Assembly: GCA_017555565.1 (NCBI GenBank)
Contig: JAFZGF010000051.1
Location: forward strand, 1-64,000
Origin: Oscillospiraceae bacterium
GTDB taxonomy: Bacteria; Bacillota; Clostridia; Oscillospirales; Ruminococcaceae
Direction of reading: 5' to 3'
DNA: 64,000 nt
Shown here: piece after piece, positions 30,631 through 39,850 of the stretch
Position numbering within the stretch: the stretch's first letter is position 1
Layout of the letters: the number at the start of each line of letters is the position of its first letter
Notes under the pieces: model-generated
Seen by the model: the letters and a program-made list of their open reading frames with translations, nothing else
Databases searched by the model: none
What the model was told of the DNA's origin: nothing
Translations under genes and position numbers: made by a program

Positions 30631-30861
30631 TTAAAGTTTAAAATCATCCGCAGTGTATTCAGGTAGATTTGGGCGTCTTTTTGGGATGCGTTTGGTAGGC
30701 ATATAAACATATTTATTGCAGGAGTAAAAAGGAGACACAACTCCTTTTTTATTGCACAAAACCATTGCATTGTCTCTGGAACGGCTTCCGTTAACACAAT
30801 ATTCGCAGGCTGGCTGTATATTATTACCAAATAATTTATTTTTAGATTTGAAAAATCCCAT
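30631..30861 (-). CDS. Small conserved protein with four Cys
   Basis: The 76-residue protein starts MGFFKSKNKLFG and has Cys in CEYC, in VLCNKKG and in YSCNKY, a spacing that suits a single zinc site, and ends in a proline-rich KRIPKRRPNLPEY tail. Similar small proteins occur in many Clostridia as far as I recall; no function is known to me. ATG 30861 has a GAGGTGA site; a GTG nine bases upstream is in the same frame but overlaps that site. It forms its own transcription unit with a strong terminator. Confidence 0.75.
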   Translation of the reverse strand: MGFFKSKNKLFGNNIQPACEYCVNGSRSRDNAMVLCNKKGVVSPFYSCNKYVYMPTKRIPKRRPNLPEYTADDFKL

Positions 30862-30893
30862 TTTATTCACCTCAGATAAATTATAGCTGATAT

Positions 30894-31937
30894 TTAGCCA
30901 TTAGTAAACAGTTTGTTTGAATTAAAAATTTTAAGAAAAATAATGGTAATAAGAAAAAGAGTAAATGACAGTTCTGCATTGTAGGAGTAACTTTTTATAA
31001 CTGCATTTTCGAATATTGAGGTTATATGTGAAACTGGGAAAATATTTGAAATCAGAGAATAGATTATTAGTGACAATGGGATATGTAATAGTCTGGAGAT
31101 AATTAAAGTTTTGATTATATATGCATCCAGTGTAAAGTAATATACTTGACAAAGGGTGCATATTGGTAAAAAACTTAGAATAATAACTATAAAATATGGA
31201 TTTTTACCTAATAATTCGACGGTTTTCAGACATCCTACAGTTACTTCGCTTAAAACCGGTATGAAAACTGACAAATATTTGTTGTTATACGCGTAAAGTG
31301 AAAGCACTTCACATATCACGTTGAAGATTATAACAAAACCACAGATACTCAATATGCTGTCTATAGCTTTTTTTATTGCCTCAACAAAAGAAATATTGCT
31401 TTCTATGCAATGACCAGTGGGCGTAACAATGTTGTATTGCTTAATGAATGACAGTATAAACGCCGTTATCAAGCTTGAACAGATCAGTGCCAGATAGATT
31501 TGAAGACCTATAACAGCATTACCAATGTAGATTGCACCTACAGCAAGTACACAGAAGGAAAAAGAATTGTTTATCATTGAAATTGAAATACAATTAACAG
31601 CGTTTTGTTCATATCCTGCTTTTTTAAGTCTGGCTATAAATGTTGCAGCTACTGCAAAACCTCCAAATAACGAAATTGCAAGGTAGCCGGGATATCTGTT
31701 GTCTTCTATTTTCATAAGCCTGGCATACCATTGGAATGGCAATGAAAAGAATTTTATAAAATAGTCTGATGAGAGGTAATTTGAAAATACCATAATTGGA
31801 TATAAAGATGGTATTACACTTTCATAACATACAAATAAAGCGCCTTTTACAGCGTTTATCACCGCCAATGGATTTATAAGCAATAAAGATGCCAAGAAAA
31901 GCATCAGCACATTTCCCATTTTTCCTTTTGTTATCAT
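30894..31937 (-). CDS. ylbJ: YlbJ-like sporulation integral membrane protein
   Basis: The 347-residue polytopic membrane protein resembles YlbJ, a SigE-controlled sporulation protein needed for heat-resistant spores, related to nucleoside-recognition (Gate) domain proteins. It has about eight hydrophobic segments, SVIPSLYPIMVFSNYL near the start, GYLAISLFGGFAVAA in the first Gate region and FLPICTLCQVYYF in the second half. It is divergent from yqfC with only 55 bp between the starts, a setting consistent with sporulation-time expression of both. AGGTGAAG precedes the ATG. Confidence 0.75.
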   Translation of the reverse strand: MITKGKMGNVLMLFLASLLLINPLAVINAVKGALFVCYESVIPSLYPIMVFSNYLSSDYFIKFFSLPFQWYARLMKIEDNRYPGYLAISLFGGFAVAATFIARLKKAGYEQNAVNCISISMINNSFSFCVLAVGAIYIGNAVIGLQIYLALICSSLITAFILSFIKQYNIVTPTGHCIESNISFVEAIKKAIDSILSICGFVIIFNVICEVLSLYAYNNKYLSVFIPVLSEVTVGCLKTVELLGKNPYFIVIILSFLPICTLCQVYYFTLDAYIIKTLIISRLLHIPLSLIIYSLISNIFPVSHITSIFENAVIKSYSYNAELSFTLFLITIIFLKIFNSNKLFTNG

Positions 31938-31992
31938 AACTTCACCTCATTTCTAAATATATATGTGATATATCAAAGAAATAGGCGGAGTT

Positions 31993-32271
31993 ATGAAAAA
32001 AATAAATTCAGAAATAGTAAACGCAATAAAATCAATGGGGAATAATGGCATATCTGCCGTAGACACTTTTATTTCAATTGACTGCGATAATGGAATGATA
32101 ATTGAAACTTTTCAGAAGATTATCGATTACACCAGTGAAAAAATAGTGGTAATGGCCGGAAATAAATACATCTATATTTATGGGGAAAATATAACTGTAA
32201 AATTATTTTCTAAAACGGAAATACAATTGGAAGGAAAAATAAATAAAATAGAGTTCTTTGAGGTAAAATAA
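31993..32271 (+). CDS. yqfC: YabP/YqfC family sporulation protein
   Basis: This 92-residue protein belongs to the YabP/YqfC family: a short beta-rich protein with KIVVMAGNKYIYIYGENITVKLFSKTE in pieces typical of the family. In B. subtilis yqfC and yqfD are SigE-dependent sporulation genes. The stop codon is followed directly by the ATG of yqfD, so the two are coupled. GGCGGAG is the ribosome site. It starts the long yqfC-to-mutS2 gene series. Confidence 0.88.
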   Translation: MKKINSEIVNAIKSMGNNGISAVDTFISIDCDNGMIIETFQKIIDYTSEKIVVMAGNKYIYIYGENITVKLFSKTEIQLEGKINKIEFFEVK

Positions 32272-33399
32272 ATGACAGCAAAAGTCAGATTCCAGGTAAC
32301 AGCTGGTCTTTATAACGATTTGTTGAATCATTTACGGCAAAACGAAATAATAATATTTGATGTTGTTTTCGATAGTTTTGGATTTTATGCAACCTGCAAT
32401 GCAACAGATTATAGATATATTGCCAGACGGGCGAAGAAGTATCAAACCAGAACAAGAATTATAAAGAAAAGTGGCTTGTATTTTATACTAAAACCCTTTA
32501 AAGAAAGAAAAGGAATTATCGGGGGAGTAATTCTGTTTTATTTTCTGATTTATTTGTTTTCCGGAGTTATATGGCGTATTGACATCAATGCAGAAGATGA
32601 AAAATTAGAGAATAATATCGCTGTCCAACTCTATGAAAACGGAATTTTTCCCGGTGTTTTTTATAACGAAGACGAATTCAGTTCAGTACAGAAAAAACTT
32701 ATATTGGATAATAACATCAGCTATGTAACTATGAATTTCTATAAAGGAGTTCTTGTCTGTGAAATAAGGGACTCTGTAGAAAAAGAGGATTATATTGCGG
32801 ATTTAAAAACAGAAGACTTATATGCAACCCTTTCTGGAATTATCAGTGATTTAAGAGTTTACAGTGGCTATTCTATGGTAGAGCTGGGACAAGGAGTGTC
32901 TCAAGGTCAGTTGTTGGTTTCATCAGTCCATACCGACAGACACGGCAGGGTGTTTACCAGCCCCGTAAGAGCATATGTTGAAGCGGAATGTGAAAAAAAC
33001 TACTCTGTAACAATTCCATTTGAAAAACAAACCGAAATTCTGACTGGTAGACATACCACCATCTATACAGTATTTGTTTTCGGTATACCATTTGAATTTG
33101 AAGCTACAGAACCATACAGTTTCAATAACCAAATGGAAAAAACAAAACTTGAGTATATTTCGTTTTTGGGGTTCCGTTTGCCGGTAACAGTAGTAAAAAC
33201 TGAATATTATGAGATAGAATCCGTCAATTTACATAATGATATTTTATCTGCAAGAAATATTGGCAGAAGCCAGATTGACTATATGATAAAAAATGATGAA
33301 AAGCTTATGCAAGAAAAAGAAAGACAGTATGACTATTTTTTCAACGAGGACAGTTTAACTGTAAATTGTATTGTACAAGGATGTTATCAGATAACATAG
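32272..33399 (+). CDS. yqfD: Sporulation protein YqfD
   Basis: The 375-residue protein has the YqfD layout: a soluble N-terminal domain, one membrane helix at about 84-102 (GIIGGVILFYFLIYLFSGV), and a large outer domain with the WRIDINAEDEK start, YKGVLVCEIRDS and YSMVELGQGVSQGQLLVS. The family is specific to spore formers and is expressed in the mother cell. Its biochemical role is unknown. It starts at the base after the yqfC stop codon. Confidence 0.9.
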   Translation: MTAKVRFQVTAGLYNDLLNHLRQNEIIIFDVVFDSFGFYATCNATDYRYIARRAKKYQTRTRIIKKSGLYFILKPFKERKGIIGGVILFYFLIYLFSGVIWRIDINAEDEKLENNIAVQLYENGIFPGVFYNEDEFSSVQKKLILDNNISYVTMNFYKGVLVCEIRDSVEKEDYIADLKTEDLYATLSGIISDLRVYSGYSMVELGQGVSQGQLLVSSVHTDRHGRVFTSPVRAYVEAECEKNYSVTIPFEKQTEILTGRHTTIYTVFVFGIPFEFEATEPYSFNNQMEKTKLEYISFLGFRLPVTVVKTEYYEIESVNLHNDILSARNIGRSQIDYMIKNDEKLMQEKERQYDYFFNEDSLTVNCIVQGCYQIT

Positions 33400-33466
33400 C
33401 ACGTTTATTTACTTATTGAGAATAATATGTTATACTTAATTATTAATATAAATCAGAGGTGACATT

Positions 33467-34483
33467 TTGGCAGAAAAACTCTTTGAAGTTCTGGACAACG
33501 ACATAGCCCTGGCTATATGTGGTCCGTTCAATACAAATATTTCCCACATGGAAAAAACACTTGGCAGCGCTATCATATGCCGCGGAACAACATTTAAAGT
33601 TACGGGTGATGATGAAAATGTAAATAACACCATCAGTGCACTGACAGCAATGGAAGATTTACACAAACGTGGCACAGACCTGGATGAACAGGCAGTACGC
33701 TACTGTGTTTCACTTGCTTTTGAAAACAACGGCAGCAAAGCCAGGGAACTTACTGGTGAACTGGTTCTTCTTACATCAAAAGGCAAACCTATCAGGGCTA
33801 AAACCTTAGGGCAGAAAGAATATCTTAAAGCTATAGAGAAAAACTCTATTACATTCGGTGTTGGGCCTGCTGGTACAGGTAAAACTTATCTTGCTGTAGC
33901 AATGGCTGTAAAAGCCTTCAAAGCGGGTACAGTTTCCAGAATTATTCTTACACGCCCTGCTGTAGAAGCAGGCGAAAGACTGGGCTTTCTTCCAGGCGAC
34001 CTTCAAAGTAAGGTTGACCCATATCTGCGTCCACTTTATGATGGATTATTTGATATGATGGGGGCCGAAACTTTTCGGAAATTGGTAGAAAAAGGTGTTA
34101 TCGAAGTTGCTCCATTGGCTTATATGCGTGGACGTACACTTGATGACAGTTTTATAATCCTTGACGAAGCCCAGAACACCACAAAAGAGCAGATGAAAAT
34201 GTTCCTTACACGTATGGGCATGGGCTCAAAAGTTGTTGTTACAGGCGATATCACACAGATTGACCTCCCACGGGAAAAGAAATCAGGCCTTAAGGATGCT
34301 ATGCAGATTCTTAAAAACATAGATGACATTGCAATCGTACGCCTCAGCGAAAAAGACGTTGTACGTCATAAACTGGTTCAGGATATTGTTAAAGCCTATG
34401 AAAAAGCCGCTGCTGACAAGCCTAAATTCGAAAAACCAAACTTCGACGACAGAAAGACAGGTAAAAAATATTATGCCAAATAA
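33467..34483 (+). CDS. phoH: PhoH family ATPase
   Basis: A 338-residue P-loop ATPase with Walker A GPAGTGKTYLAVA and Walker B FIILDEAQNTT, an N-terminal KH-like portion and the usual ARELTGELVLLTSKGKPI lead-in. PhoH proteins are linked to RNA metabolism and are regularly neighbours of ybeY, as here. The start is TTG 33467, with AGAGGTGAC six bases before it; no ATG in frame gives a better start. It overlaps ybeY by 11 bp. Confidence 0.93.
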   Translation: MAEKLFEVLDNDIALAICGPFNTNISHMEKTLGSAIICRGTTFKVTGDDENVNNTISALTAMEDLHKRGTDLDEQAVRYCVSLAFENNGSKARELTGELVLLTSKGKPIRAKTLGQKEYLKAIEKNSITFGVGPAGTGKTYLAVAMAVKAFKAGTVSRIILTRPAVEAGERLGFLPGDLQSKVDPYLRPLYDGLFDMMGAETFRKLVEKGVIEVAPLAYMRGRTLDDSFIILDEAQNTTKEQMKMFLTRMGMGSKVVVTGDITQIDLPREKKSGLKDAMQILKNIDDIAIVRLSEKDVVRHKLVQDIVKAYEKAAADKPKFEKPNFDDRKTGKKYYAK

Positions 34484-34973
34484 AGTATGGATTACAAACG
34501 AACAGAATAAAGTTGAATTTACACCGGCTATGCGCCGTCTTATCAGAAAAAGCTGCAATGCAGTTCTTGTAAACGAAAACATGCTTTTCGACTGTGAAAT
34601 TTCAGTAACACTTGTAAGCAATGAAGAAATTGCATTGCTCAATGGTCAGTTCAGAAACAAACCTGTAGAAACAGATGTGCTGTCTTTCCCTTTGGGTGAC
34701 GGTGGTATGTATGACGAAAATCCTGAAACAGGTGCTGTTATGTTGGGTGATATTGTAATCTCTCTTGAAAAAGCACTTCAGCAGGCTGAAATGTATGGTC
34801 ATTCAACAGAAAGGGAAGTTGCATTCCTTACAGTTCACTCAATGCATCATCTTCTTGGCTATGACCACGAAAATGGCGGCGAAGAAGAAAGAATTATGCG
34901 TACAAAGGAAGAACAGGTTCTGGAAAAAATGGGCCTGCCAAGAATCGGCATTTCTGCAAAAGAAAAAGAATAG
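34473..34973 (+). CDS. ybeY: Endoribonuclease YbeY
   Basis: The 166-residue protein has the zinc motif HSMHHLLGYDHENGG (H-x3-H-x5-H) of YbeY, which takes part in 16S rRNA 3'-end maturation and ribosome quality control. ATG 34473 gives the normal family start; the frame stays open upstream inside phoH but without homology. It overlaps phoH and is followed two bases later by dgkA. Confidence 0.93.
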   Translation: MPNKVWITNEQNKVEFTPAMRRLIRKSCNAVLVNENMLFDCEISVTLVSNEEIALLNGQFRNKPVETDVLSFPLGDGGMYDENPETGAVMLGDIVISLEKALQQAEMYGHSTEREVAFLTVHSMHHLLGYDHENGGEEERIMRTKEEQVLEKMGLPRIGISAKEKE

Positions 34974-34976
34974 TTT

Positions 34977-35444
34977 ATGATAAAAAGATTTTTGAAAAGT
35001 ATGGGATATGCCATCGATGGTATAAAACTGGGTGTAATTGAAGAACGCAATATGCGCATCGATATTGTTGCTATGCTGTTTGTATGGTTTCATATGCAGT
35101 TTTTCGATATTACAAGAGCAGAAAAAGCTATTATTGTGCTGGTAACTTTTCTTGTGCCTGCATTTGAGCTTATGAACACAGCAGTTGAACGTGCGGTTTA
35201 TAAACCGGATGCAGCACACTGGATGCCTGCCGGTGCGGCAAAAGATACAGCAGCCGGTTCAGTGCTTATTATGACAATCGGTGCGGTAGTTATCGCGTTT
35301 ATGCTTATGGGCAATATCCAGGGAATAAAAAATGTTATAGGTTTTTATTCCAATAAATTGTCCAATATTCTTTTGCTTTTTGGATATATATGTATGTCCT
35401 ATGCTTTTATAACTATAGACAATTACAAAAAAAGGGATAAATAA
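34977..35444 (+). CDS. dgkA: DgkA-type diacylglycerol/undecaprenol kinase
   Basis: This 155-residue membrane protein has the DgkA core: an N-terminal surface helix (MRIDIVAMLF region), FELMNTAVERAVYKPD with the catalytic Glu, and AAKDTAAGSVLI. Gram-positive members phosphorylate undecaprenol to feed peptidoglycan synthesis. There is a fourth hydrophobic segment at the C-terminus (NILLLFGYICMSYAFI). In B. subtilis the gene lies in the same ybeY-dgkA-cdd-era order; here cdd is absent and era begins at the next base after the stop. Confidence 0.9.
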   Translation: MIKRFLKSMGYAIDGIKLGVIEERNMRIDIVAMLFVWFHMQFFDITRAEKAIIVLVTFLVPAFELMNTAVERAVYKPDAAHWMPAGAAKDTAAGSVLIMTIGAVVIAFMLMGNIQGIKNVIGFYSNKLSNILLLFGYICMSYAFITIDNYKKRDK

Positions 35445-36341
35445 ATGAACTCTAAATCAATTTTCATTGCCCTTGTAGGCAAACCAAATGTAGGCAAATC
35501 TTCACTTATGAACCTTGTTCTGGGTGAAAAAATCGCCATCGTTACACAGAAACCACAGACAACCCGTACAAGCATTACTGGCATCCTTACAAAAGGGGCT
35601 ACACAGTTTGTTTTTATGGACACTCCAGGCATACATACACCTAAGACAAAACTGGGCGAAAGAATGGTAAAAACAAGTACAAAAGCCATCGCAGATGTAG
35701 ACCTTGCTGTTATGCTTTTTGAACCATATAACGAATTCAATGAAGCGGAACTTGCCCTCGTTGACAATATTAAAAAAGCAAGAATTCCTGCCATTGCGGT
35801 TATTAATAAAAAAGATACGCTGAAAAAAGAAGAAGACGGCCAGGAACTGGCAGCTAAAATCAAGGAACTTGGTGTTTTTGATGACGTAATGGTAATTTCA
35901 GCCCGTGAAAACAGCGGTGTTGACCAGTTAATGGAAAAAATTGACAGTTATGCTATGGAAGGCCCACATTATTTTGATGATGACGCAGTTACAAATATGC
36001 CTGAAAAGGTTATCGTAGCTGAAATTGTGCGTGAAAAACTTCTGCTCAATATGAGAGATGAAATTCCACACGGTACAAATGTTGAAGTAGAATCTTTCAA
36101 AGAACGCAGGGATAAAAACCTTATAGACATCAGCGTGGTTATTTACTGTGAGCGCAAAAGCCACAAAGGTATGATTATCGGTAAACAAGGTGCTATGCTG
36201 AAAAAAATCGGCTCACAGGCAAGGGCTGATATTGAAGATTTCCTCTCTGCAAAGGTAAATATGCAGTGCTGGGTTAAAGTAAAAGAGGATTGGCGCGATT
36301 CTAACTATATTCTCAACGACTTTGGTTTTACAGAAGAATAA
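35445..36341 (+). CDS. era: GTPase Era
   Basis: The 298-residue protein is Era: G1 GKPNVGKSS at 12-20, G3 DTPGIH, G4 NKKD, and a C-terminal KH domain with GMIIGKQGAMLKKIG. Era binds the 3' end of 16S rRNA and assists 30S assembly. It starts directly after the dgkA stop codon within the yqfC-to-mutS2 series. Confidence 0.96.
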   Translation: MNSKSIFIALVGKPNVGKSSLMNLVLGEKIAIVTQKPQTTRTSITGILTKGATQFVFMDTPGIHTPKTKLGERMVKTSTKAIADVDLAVMLFEPYNEFNEAELALVDNIKKARIPAIAVINKKDTLKKEEDGQELAAKIKELGVFDDVMVISARENSGVDQLMEKIDSYAMEGPHYFDDDAVTNMPEKVIVAEIVREKLLLNMRDEIPHGTNVEVESFKERRDKNLIDISVVIYCERKSHKGMIIGKQGAMLKKIGSQARADIEDFLSAKVNMQCWVKVKEDWRDSNYILNDFGFTEE

Positions 36342-36413
36342 GGTTTAAATTTCCACCGATAAAATGATATGTTCTGAACAGAATAAACTTATCATTGAAA
36401 AGGTGGTAGTAAA

Positions 36414-36578
36414 ATGAATACAGACTATTGGCAGAAATTTGTTCAGACTGGTTCAGTTGCAGACTATCTGAACTATCGTAACAGCATTTCTGCGTCTTCC
36501 AAAGAAAAAGAAAATGGCAAATCAGACGATAAAAGTTACAGGGATAGTAATAAAAGAGATAAAAACCAAAGAAAATGA
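36414..36578 (+). CDS. yqzL: YqzL-like small protein overlapping recO
   Basis: A 54-codon frame begins MNTDYWQKFVQTGSVADYLN, with the W-x2-F-x-x-T-G-x-x-x-x-Y-L pattern of YqzL-like proteins, followed by a charged, probably disordered tail. AGGTGG lies seven bases before the ATG. Its position between era and recO matches yqzL in B. subtilis. The end overlaps the start of recO by 65 bp in another frame, an unusually long overlap. The function of YqzL is unknown. Confidence 0.75.
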   Translation: MNTDYWQKFVQTGSVADYLNYRNSISASSKEKENGKSDDKSYRDSNKRDKNQRK

Positions 36579-37281
36579 TAAAATTATTACTGTTCTTTCT
36601 AAGGAACTTGGTGTAATCAGCATATACGTAAAAGGCGCTATGAGATTGAAAAACAAATTTCATAGCGCTACAGGTTTGTTTACATACAGTGAATTTGTTC
36701 TGTACCGGTCCCGATCATCTGATCTTTATCAGATAAATGAAGCCAGTGTAAAAAATGTTTTTCACCGGTTAAGTACCAATGTGGAGTACCTTGCTTTGGC
36801 TATGTATATGTCGGAACTGGTGTGTGAGGTAAGTGTTCCGGATGATATGAACAATGAAATTCTTCGTTTATTTTTAAATATGCTTTATATGATGACAACA
36901 GGCAAATGGTCCGTAGCATTGTGTAAAGCTGCATTTGAAATGCGATTGCTTTGTGATACCGGCCTGCGTCCTAATCTTTTGGGGTGCAAAAAATGTGCTG
37001 AATTTGAAAAGGATATTTTTTATTTTGATACAGAGAACGGTGAAATAGTATGCACCTCCTGCTGGAAGCCATATGATGTTGGTTATTATATAGCTGAAAT
37101 GCCTGCCATTATGGCCTTGAGATATCTTGCATATGCCGATCTTGAAAAAATGTTCTCCTTTAATCTTACCGGAATACCGCTGTATCAATTGGGGCGGATT
37201 TGCGAAAAGTATGTTCTTGAACATACCAAATACGATTATAAAACACTTGATTTTTATAAAAGTGTTCACATAGAGGAATAA
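36514..37281 (+). CDS. recO: DNA repair protein RecO
   Basis: The 255-residue protein has the RecO plan: an N-terminal OB fold (VTGIVIKEIKTKENDKIITVLSKELGVISIYVKGA), a helical middle, and a four-Cys zinc site (CKKC and CTSC). RecO loads RecA onto SSB-covered DNA. The start lies inside the yqzL-like gene. The zinc site is intact. Three bases separate it from mutS2. Confidence 0.93.
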   Translation: MANQTIKVTGIVIKEIKTKENDKIITVLSKELGVISIYVKGAMRLKNKFHSATGLFTYSEFVLYRSRSSDLYQINEASVKNVFHRLSTNVEYLALAMYMSELVCEVSVPDDMNNEILRLFLNMLYMMTTGKWSVALCKAAFEMRLLCDTGLRPNLLGCKKCAEFEKDIFYFDTENGEIVCTSCWKPYDVGYYIAEMPAIMALRYLAYADLEKMFSFNLTGIPLYQLGRICEKYVLEHTKYDYKTLDFYKSVHIEE

Positions 37282-37284
37282 TAA

Positions 37285-39663
37285 ATGAAATCAAAAAGTT
37301 TAAAAGCTATAGAATTTGATAAAATTCTTGCTATGCTCAGCGAACTGTGTGTGTTTGCTGACAATAAGAAACAGTCTCTCCAGCTGTTGCCTTCAACTGA
37401 CGTAGAGTTTGTAAAAGAAGAATTGCTGAAAGCAGATGTGCTGACAGCATATATCTACAAATATTCAGACCCTCGTCTTGACAGTGCACAGGGGGCATAC
37501 GAAGCTGTTGTGCACAGCCAGAAAGGCGGTATGCTTTCCTGCGCAGAACTGTTGACAGTATCCCGTATGTACCGTAACTTTGACAGAATTAAAAAATGGT
37601 ACTTCCAATACGAAAGAAACGACAGTATTCTTGACTGGCAGGTTTCTTCCATCACAGAAAATCCACATCTGGAAAAAGCAATCACAGATGCGATTATTTC
37701 TGATAACCAGGTTGCAGATACAGCAAGTGACGGACTGTATGACGTGCGCAGAAAGATAAAACAGACAGAAAGTTCTGTACGTGATAAACTGGATCACATT
37801 ATCCGTAGCCAGACATATCAGAAGTATCTGCAGGAAGCTGTAGTAACTATCAGACAGAATAAATTTGTTGTACCTGTAAAGGCAGAGCACAAGAACGATA
37901 TTCCGGGTGTTGTACACGATGTTTCATCATCAGGATCTACATTTTTTGTTGAGCCTACTGTTATTGCAGATCTTAATGCCAAGATTATGCAGCTGTATAA
38001 TCAGGAGCAGGAAGAAATAAATAAAATCCTTCTTAAACTGTCACAGTCAGTGGCAAATAACGCAGGTTTCTTTATCGATAGTTACAACAAACTGCTTGAT
38101 CTTGACAAATATATCGCAAGGGCAAAACTGGCCATCCGCATGGATGCGGTAATGCCAAAGGTAAATGAAGATTTAAAATTCAATCTGTTGAAAGCCCGCC
38201 ATCCACTGATAGAAAAATCAAAGGTAGTTCCTACAGATATTTCACTTGGTGTTGATTATGACACTATGATTATCACAGGGCCTAATACGGGCGGCAAAAC
38301 TGTTTCACTTAAAACAGCTGGTCTTCTTTCAGCAATGGCAGCAGCTGGTTTGCTGATTCCTGCCCACGAAAGCAGTTCAGTATGTGTGTTCGACAATATT
38401 CTTGTTGATATTGGTGACGAACAGTCAATACAGCAAAGTCTTTCAACTTTCTCTGGCCATATGACCAATATTGCCAAAATTCTTAAACAAGCAGACGATA
38501 AATCACTGGTGCTTATGGACGAACTTGGTGCAGGTACAGACCCTGCTGAAGGTGCGGCACTTGCTCTCAGTATTATTGAACAACTTAGAAAACAAGGTTC
38601 TAAAGTAATGGCTACAACCCATTATGGTGAACTTAAAATTTATGCTCTTGAAGCGCCAGGCGTACAGAATGCCAGTTGTGAATTTGATACAGAAACTCTG
38701 AGACCTACATACCGCATTATTATGGGTATTCCAGGCAAATCAAACGCATTTTATATATCCAAACGACTTGGTATAAGTGATGATATTATCGAAAATGCGA
38801 AAAGTCATCTTTCCAGTGAAGAAAAGAATCTTAACAAAGTTTTCGGCCAGCTGGAAGATATGAAGAAACAGCTTAAAGCAAGCCAGGAAGAAATCGAACA
38901 GCTGAAAGACTATTCTGCCGTAAAAATGAGACAGGCTGAAGAAAAGGCAGAACAGCTTATCAAAAAAGCACAGCAGGAAGCAGACCTTGTTACACGGCGC
39001 GCAAGACAGAATGCGCAGAAGGTTCAGGACGAAGCATATAAACTTTCAGACGAACTTAAAGTATTGCAGAAACAGGAAAATGTTTCTGCACAACAGCGTT
39101 TACAGAAAGCAAGGGATATTGCCCGCAATCAGTCTCAGAAACTTATTTCTATGGTTGAAGATAAGGAAGAAGCAGTTGCTGACCATCCACAGCTGGAAAG
39201 TGTTAAAAAAGGTGACAAGGTTATTATTGCATCTCTCAACAAAGCTGCAGTCGTTCAGGGACCTGCAAATGCCAGTGGTATGGTTGATGTTGTCGCTGGT
39301 ATTATCAAAACAAAGGTTCATATCAGCGATCTGTATGCAGATGTTTCAAAACCAAAACAGCCACAGAAACAGTACAGAAATGTCCAGACAAAAGTGGTTC
39401 GCGGTGAAAATGTTCGTGACTCCAATACAGAAATCAATCTGTTGGGTATGACTGTGGAAGATGCCATACTGGAAGTTGACCGTTTCCTTGATAACGGTGT
39501 GATGAAAAGGCTGAATGTTCTTTACATTATTCATGGTAAGGGCACAGGTGCATTGCGCAGCGGTATACACCAGTATCTGCGCAAACATCCACACGTGAAA
39601 TATTTCCGCCTTGGTACATATGGAGAAGGGGAAAGCGGTGTAACTGTGGTTGAACTAAAATAG
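37285..39663 (+). CDS. mutS2: Endonuclease MutS2
   Basis: The 792-residue protein has the MutS2 layout: helical N-terminal domains, the MutS ATPase with Walker A GPNTGGKT and LVLMDELGAGTDPAEG, a long coiled coil (about 515-630), a KOW-like part and a C-terminal Smr nuclease domain (INLLGMTVEDA, then HGKGTGALRSGIHQYL). MutS2 suppresses homologous recombination and, in B. subtilis, splits collided ribosomes. It closes the yqfC-to-mutS2 series. Confidence 0.95.
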   Translation: MKSKSLKAIEFDKILAMLSELCVFADNKKQSLQLLPSTDVEFVKEELLKADVLTAYIYKYSDPRLDSAQGAYEAVVHSQKGGMLSCAELLTVSRMYRNFDRIKKWYFQYERNDSILDWQVSSITENPHLEKAITDAIISDNQVADTASDGLYDVRRKIKQTESSVRDKLDHIIRSQTYQKYLQEAVVTIRQNKFVVPVKAEHKNDIPGVVHDVSSSGSTFFVEPTVIADLNAKIMQLYNQEQEEINKILLKLSQSVANNAGFFIDSYNKLLDLDKYIARAKLAIRMDAVMPKVNEDLKFNLLKARHPLIEKSKVVPTDISLGVDYDTMIITGPNTGGKTVSLKTAGLLSAMAAAGLLIPAHESSSVCVFDNILVDIGDEQSIQQSLSTFSGHMTNIAKILKQADDKSLVLMDELGAGTDPAEGAALALSIIEQLRKQGSKVMATTHYGELKIYALEAPGVQNASCEFDTETLRPTYRIIMGIPGKSNAFYISKRLGISDDIIENAKSHLSSEEKNLNKVFGQLEDMKKQLKASQEEIEQLKDYSAVKMRQAEEKAEQLIKKAQQEADLVTRRARQNAQKVQDEAYKLSDELKVLQKQENVSAQQRLQKARDIARNQSQKLISMVEDKEEAVADHPQLESVKKGDKVIIASLNKAAVVQGPANASGMVDVVAGIIKTKVHISDLYADVSKPKQPQKQYRNVQTKVVRGENVRDSNTEINLLGMTVEDAILEVDRFLDNGVMKRLNVLYIIHGKGTGALRSGIHQYLRKHPHVKYFRLGTYGEGESGVTVVELK

Positions 39664-39707
39664 TTCAGACCAAAAACTAAATTATACCAAAGTAGTAGCC
39701 TTTGCTA

Positions 39708-39737
39708 TTGACTTTATGTTTGTATTTATTTTATAAT
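39708..39737 (+). promoter_or_regulatory. SigA-type promoter of the MATE gene
   Basis: TTGACT (39708-39713) and TATAAT (39732-39737) are 18 bp apart. Transcription would start near 39744 and give a leader of about 105 bases before the gene. Confidence 0.65.
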
Positions 39738-39754
39738 GAATACATTAGAAATCT

Positions 39755-39806
39755 AACAAAAAACAAATACTCATTGCATCAGCATTGAGTATTTTGTTTG
39801 TTGGCT
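39755..39806 (+). other. Leader hairpin before the MATE gene
   Basis: AAATACTCA pairs with TGAGTATTT, extended outward by AACAAA-type and TTTGTT-type arms, giving one long AT-rich hairpin in the 5' leader. It is not followed by a real T run, and no known riboswitch core is recognisable. It could influence expression of the exporter. Confidence 0.4.
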
Positions 39807-39850
39807 ACTTAATTATGTATTATTTTAATATTTGAAAGGATGTGCTTTTT

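Noticed and set aside
34323..34472. N-terminal extension of YbeY
   Set aside because: The frame is open upstream but lies inside phoH, shows no family similarity and has no ribosome site; ATG 34473 fits the family start.
39744..39850. Guanidine-type riboswitch before the MATE gene
   Set aside because: The hairpin is present, but no conserved ligand-binding core or terminator partner could be recognised.
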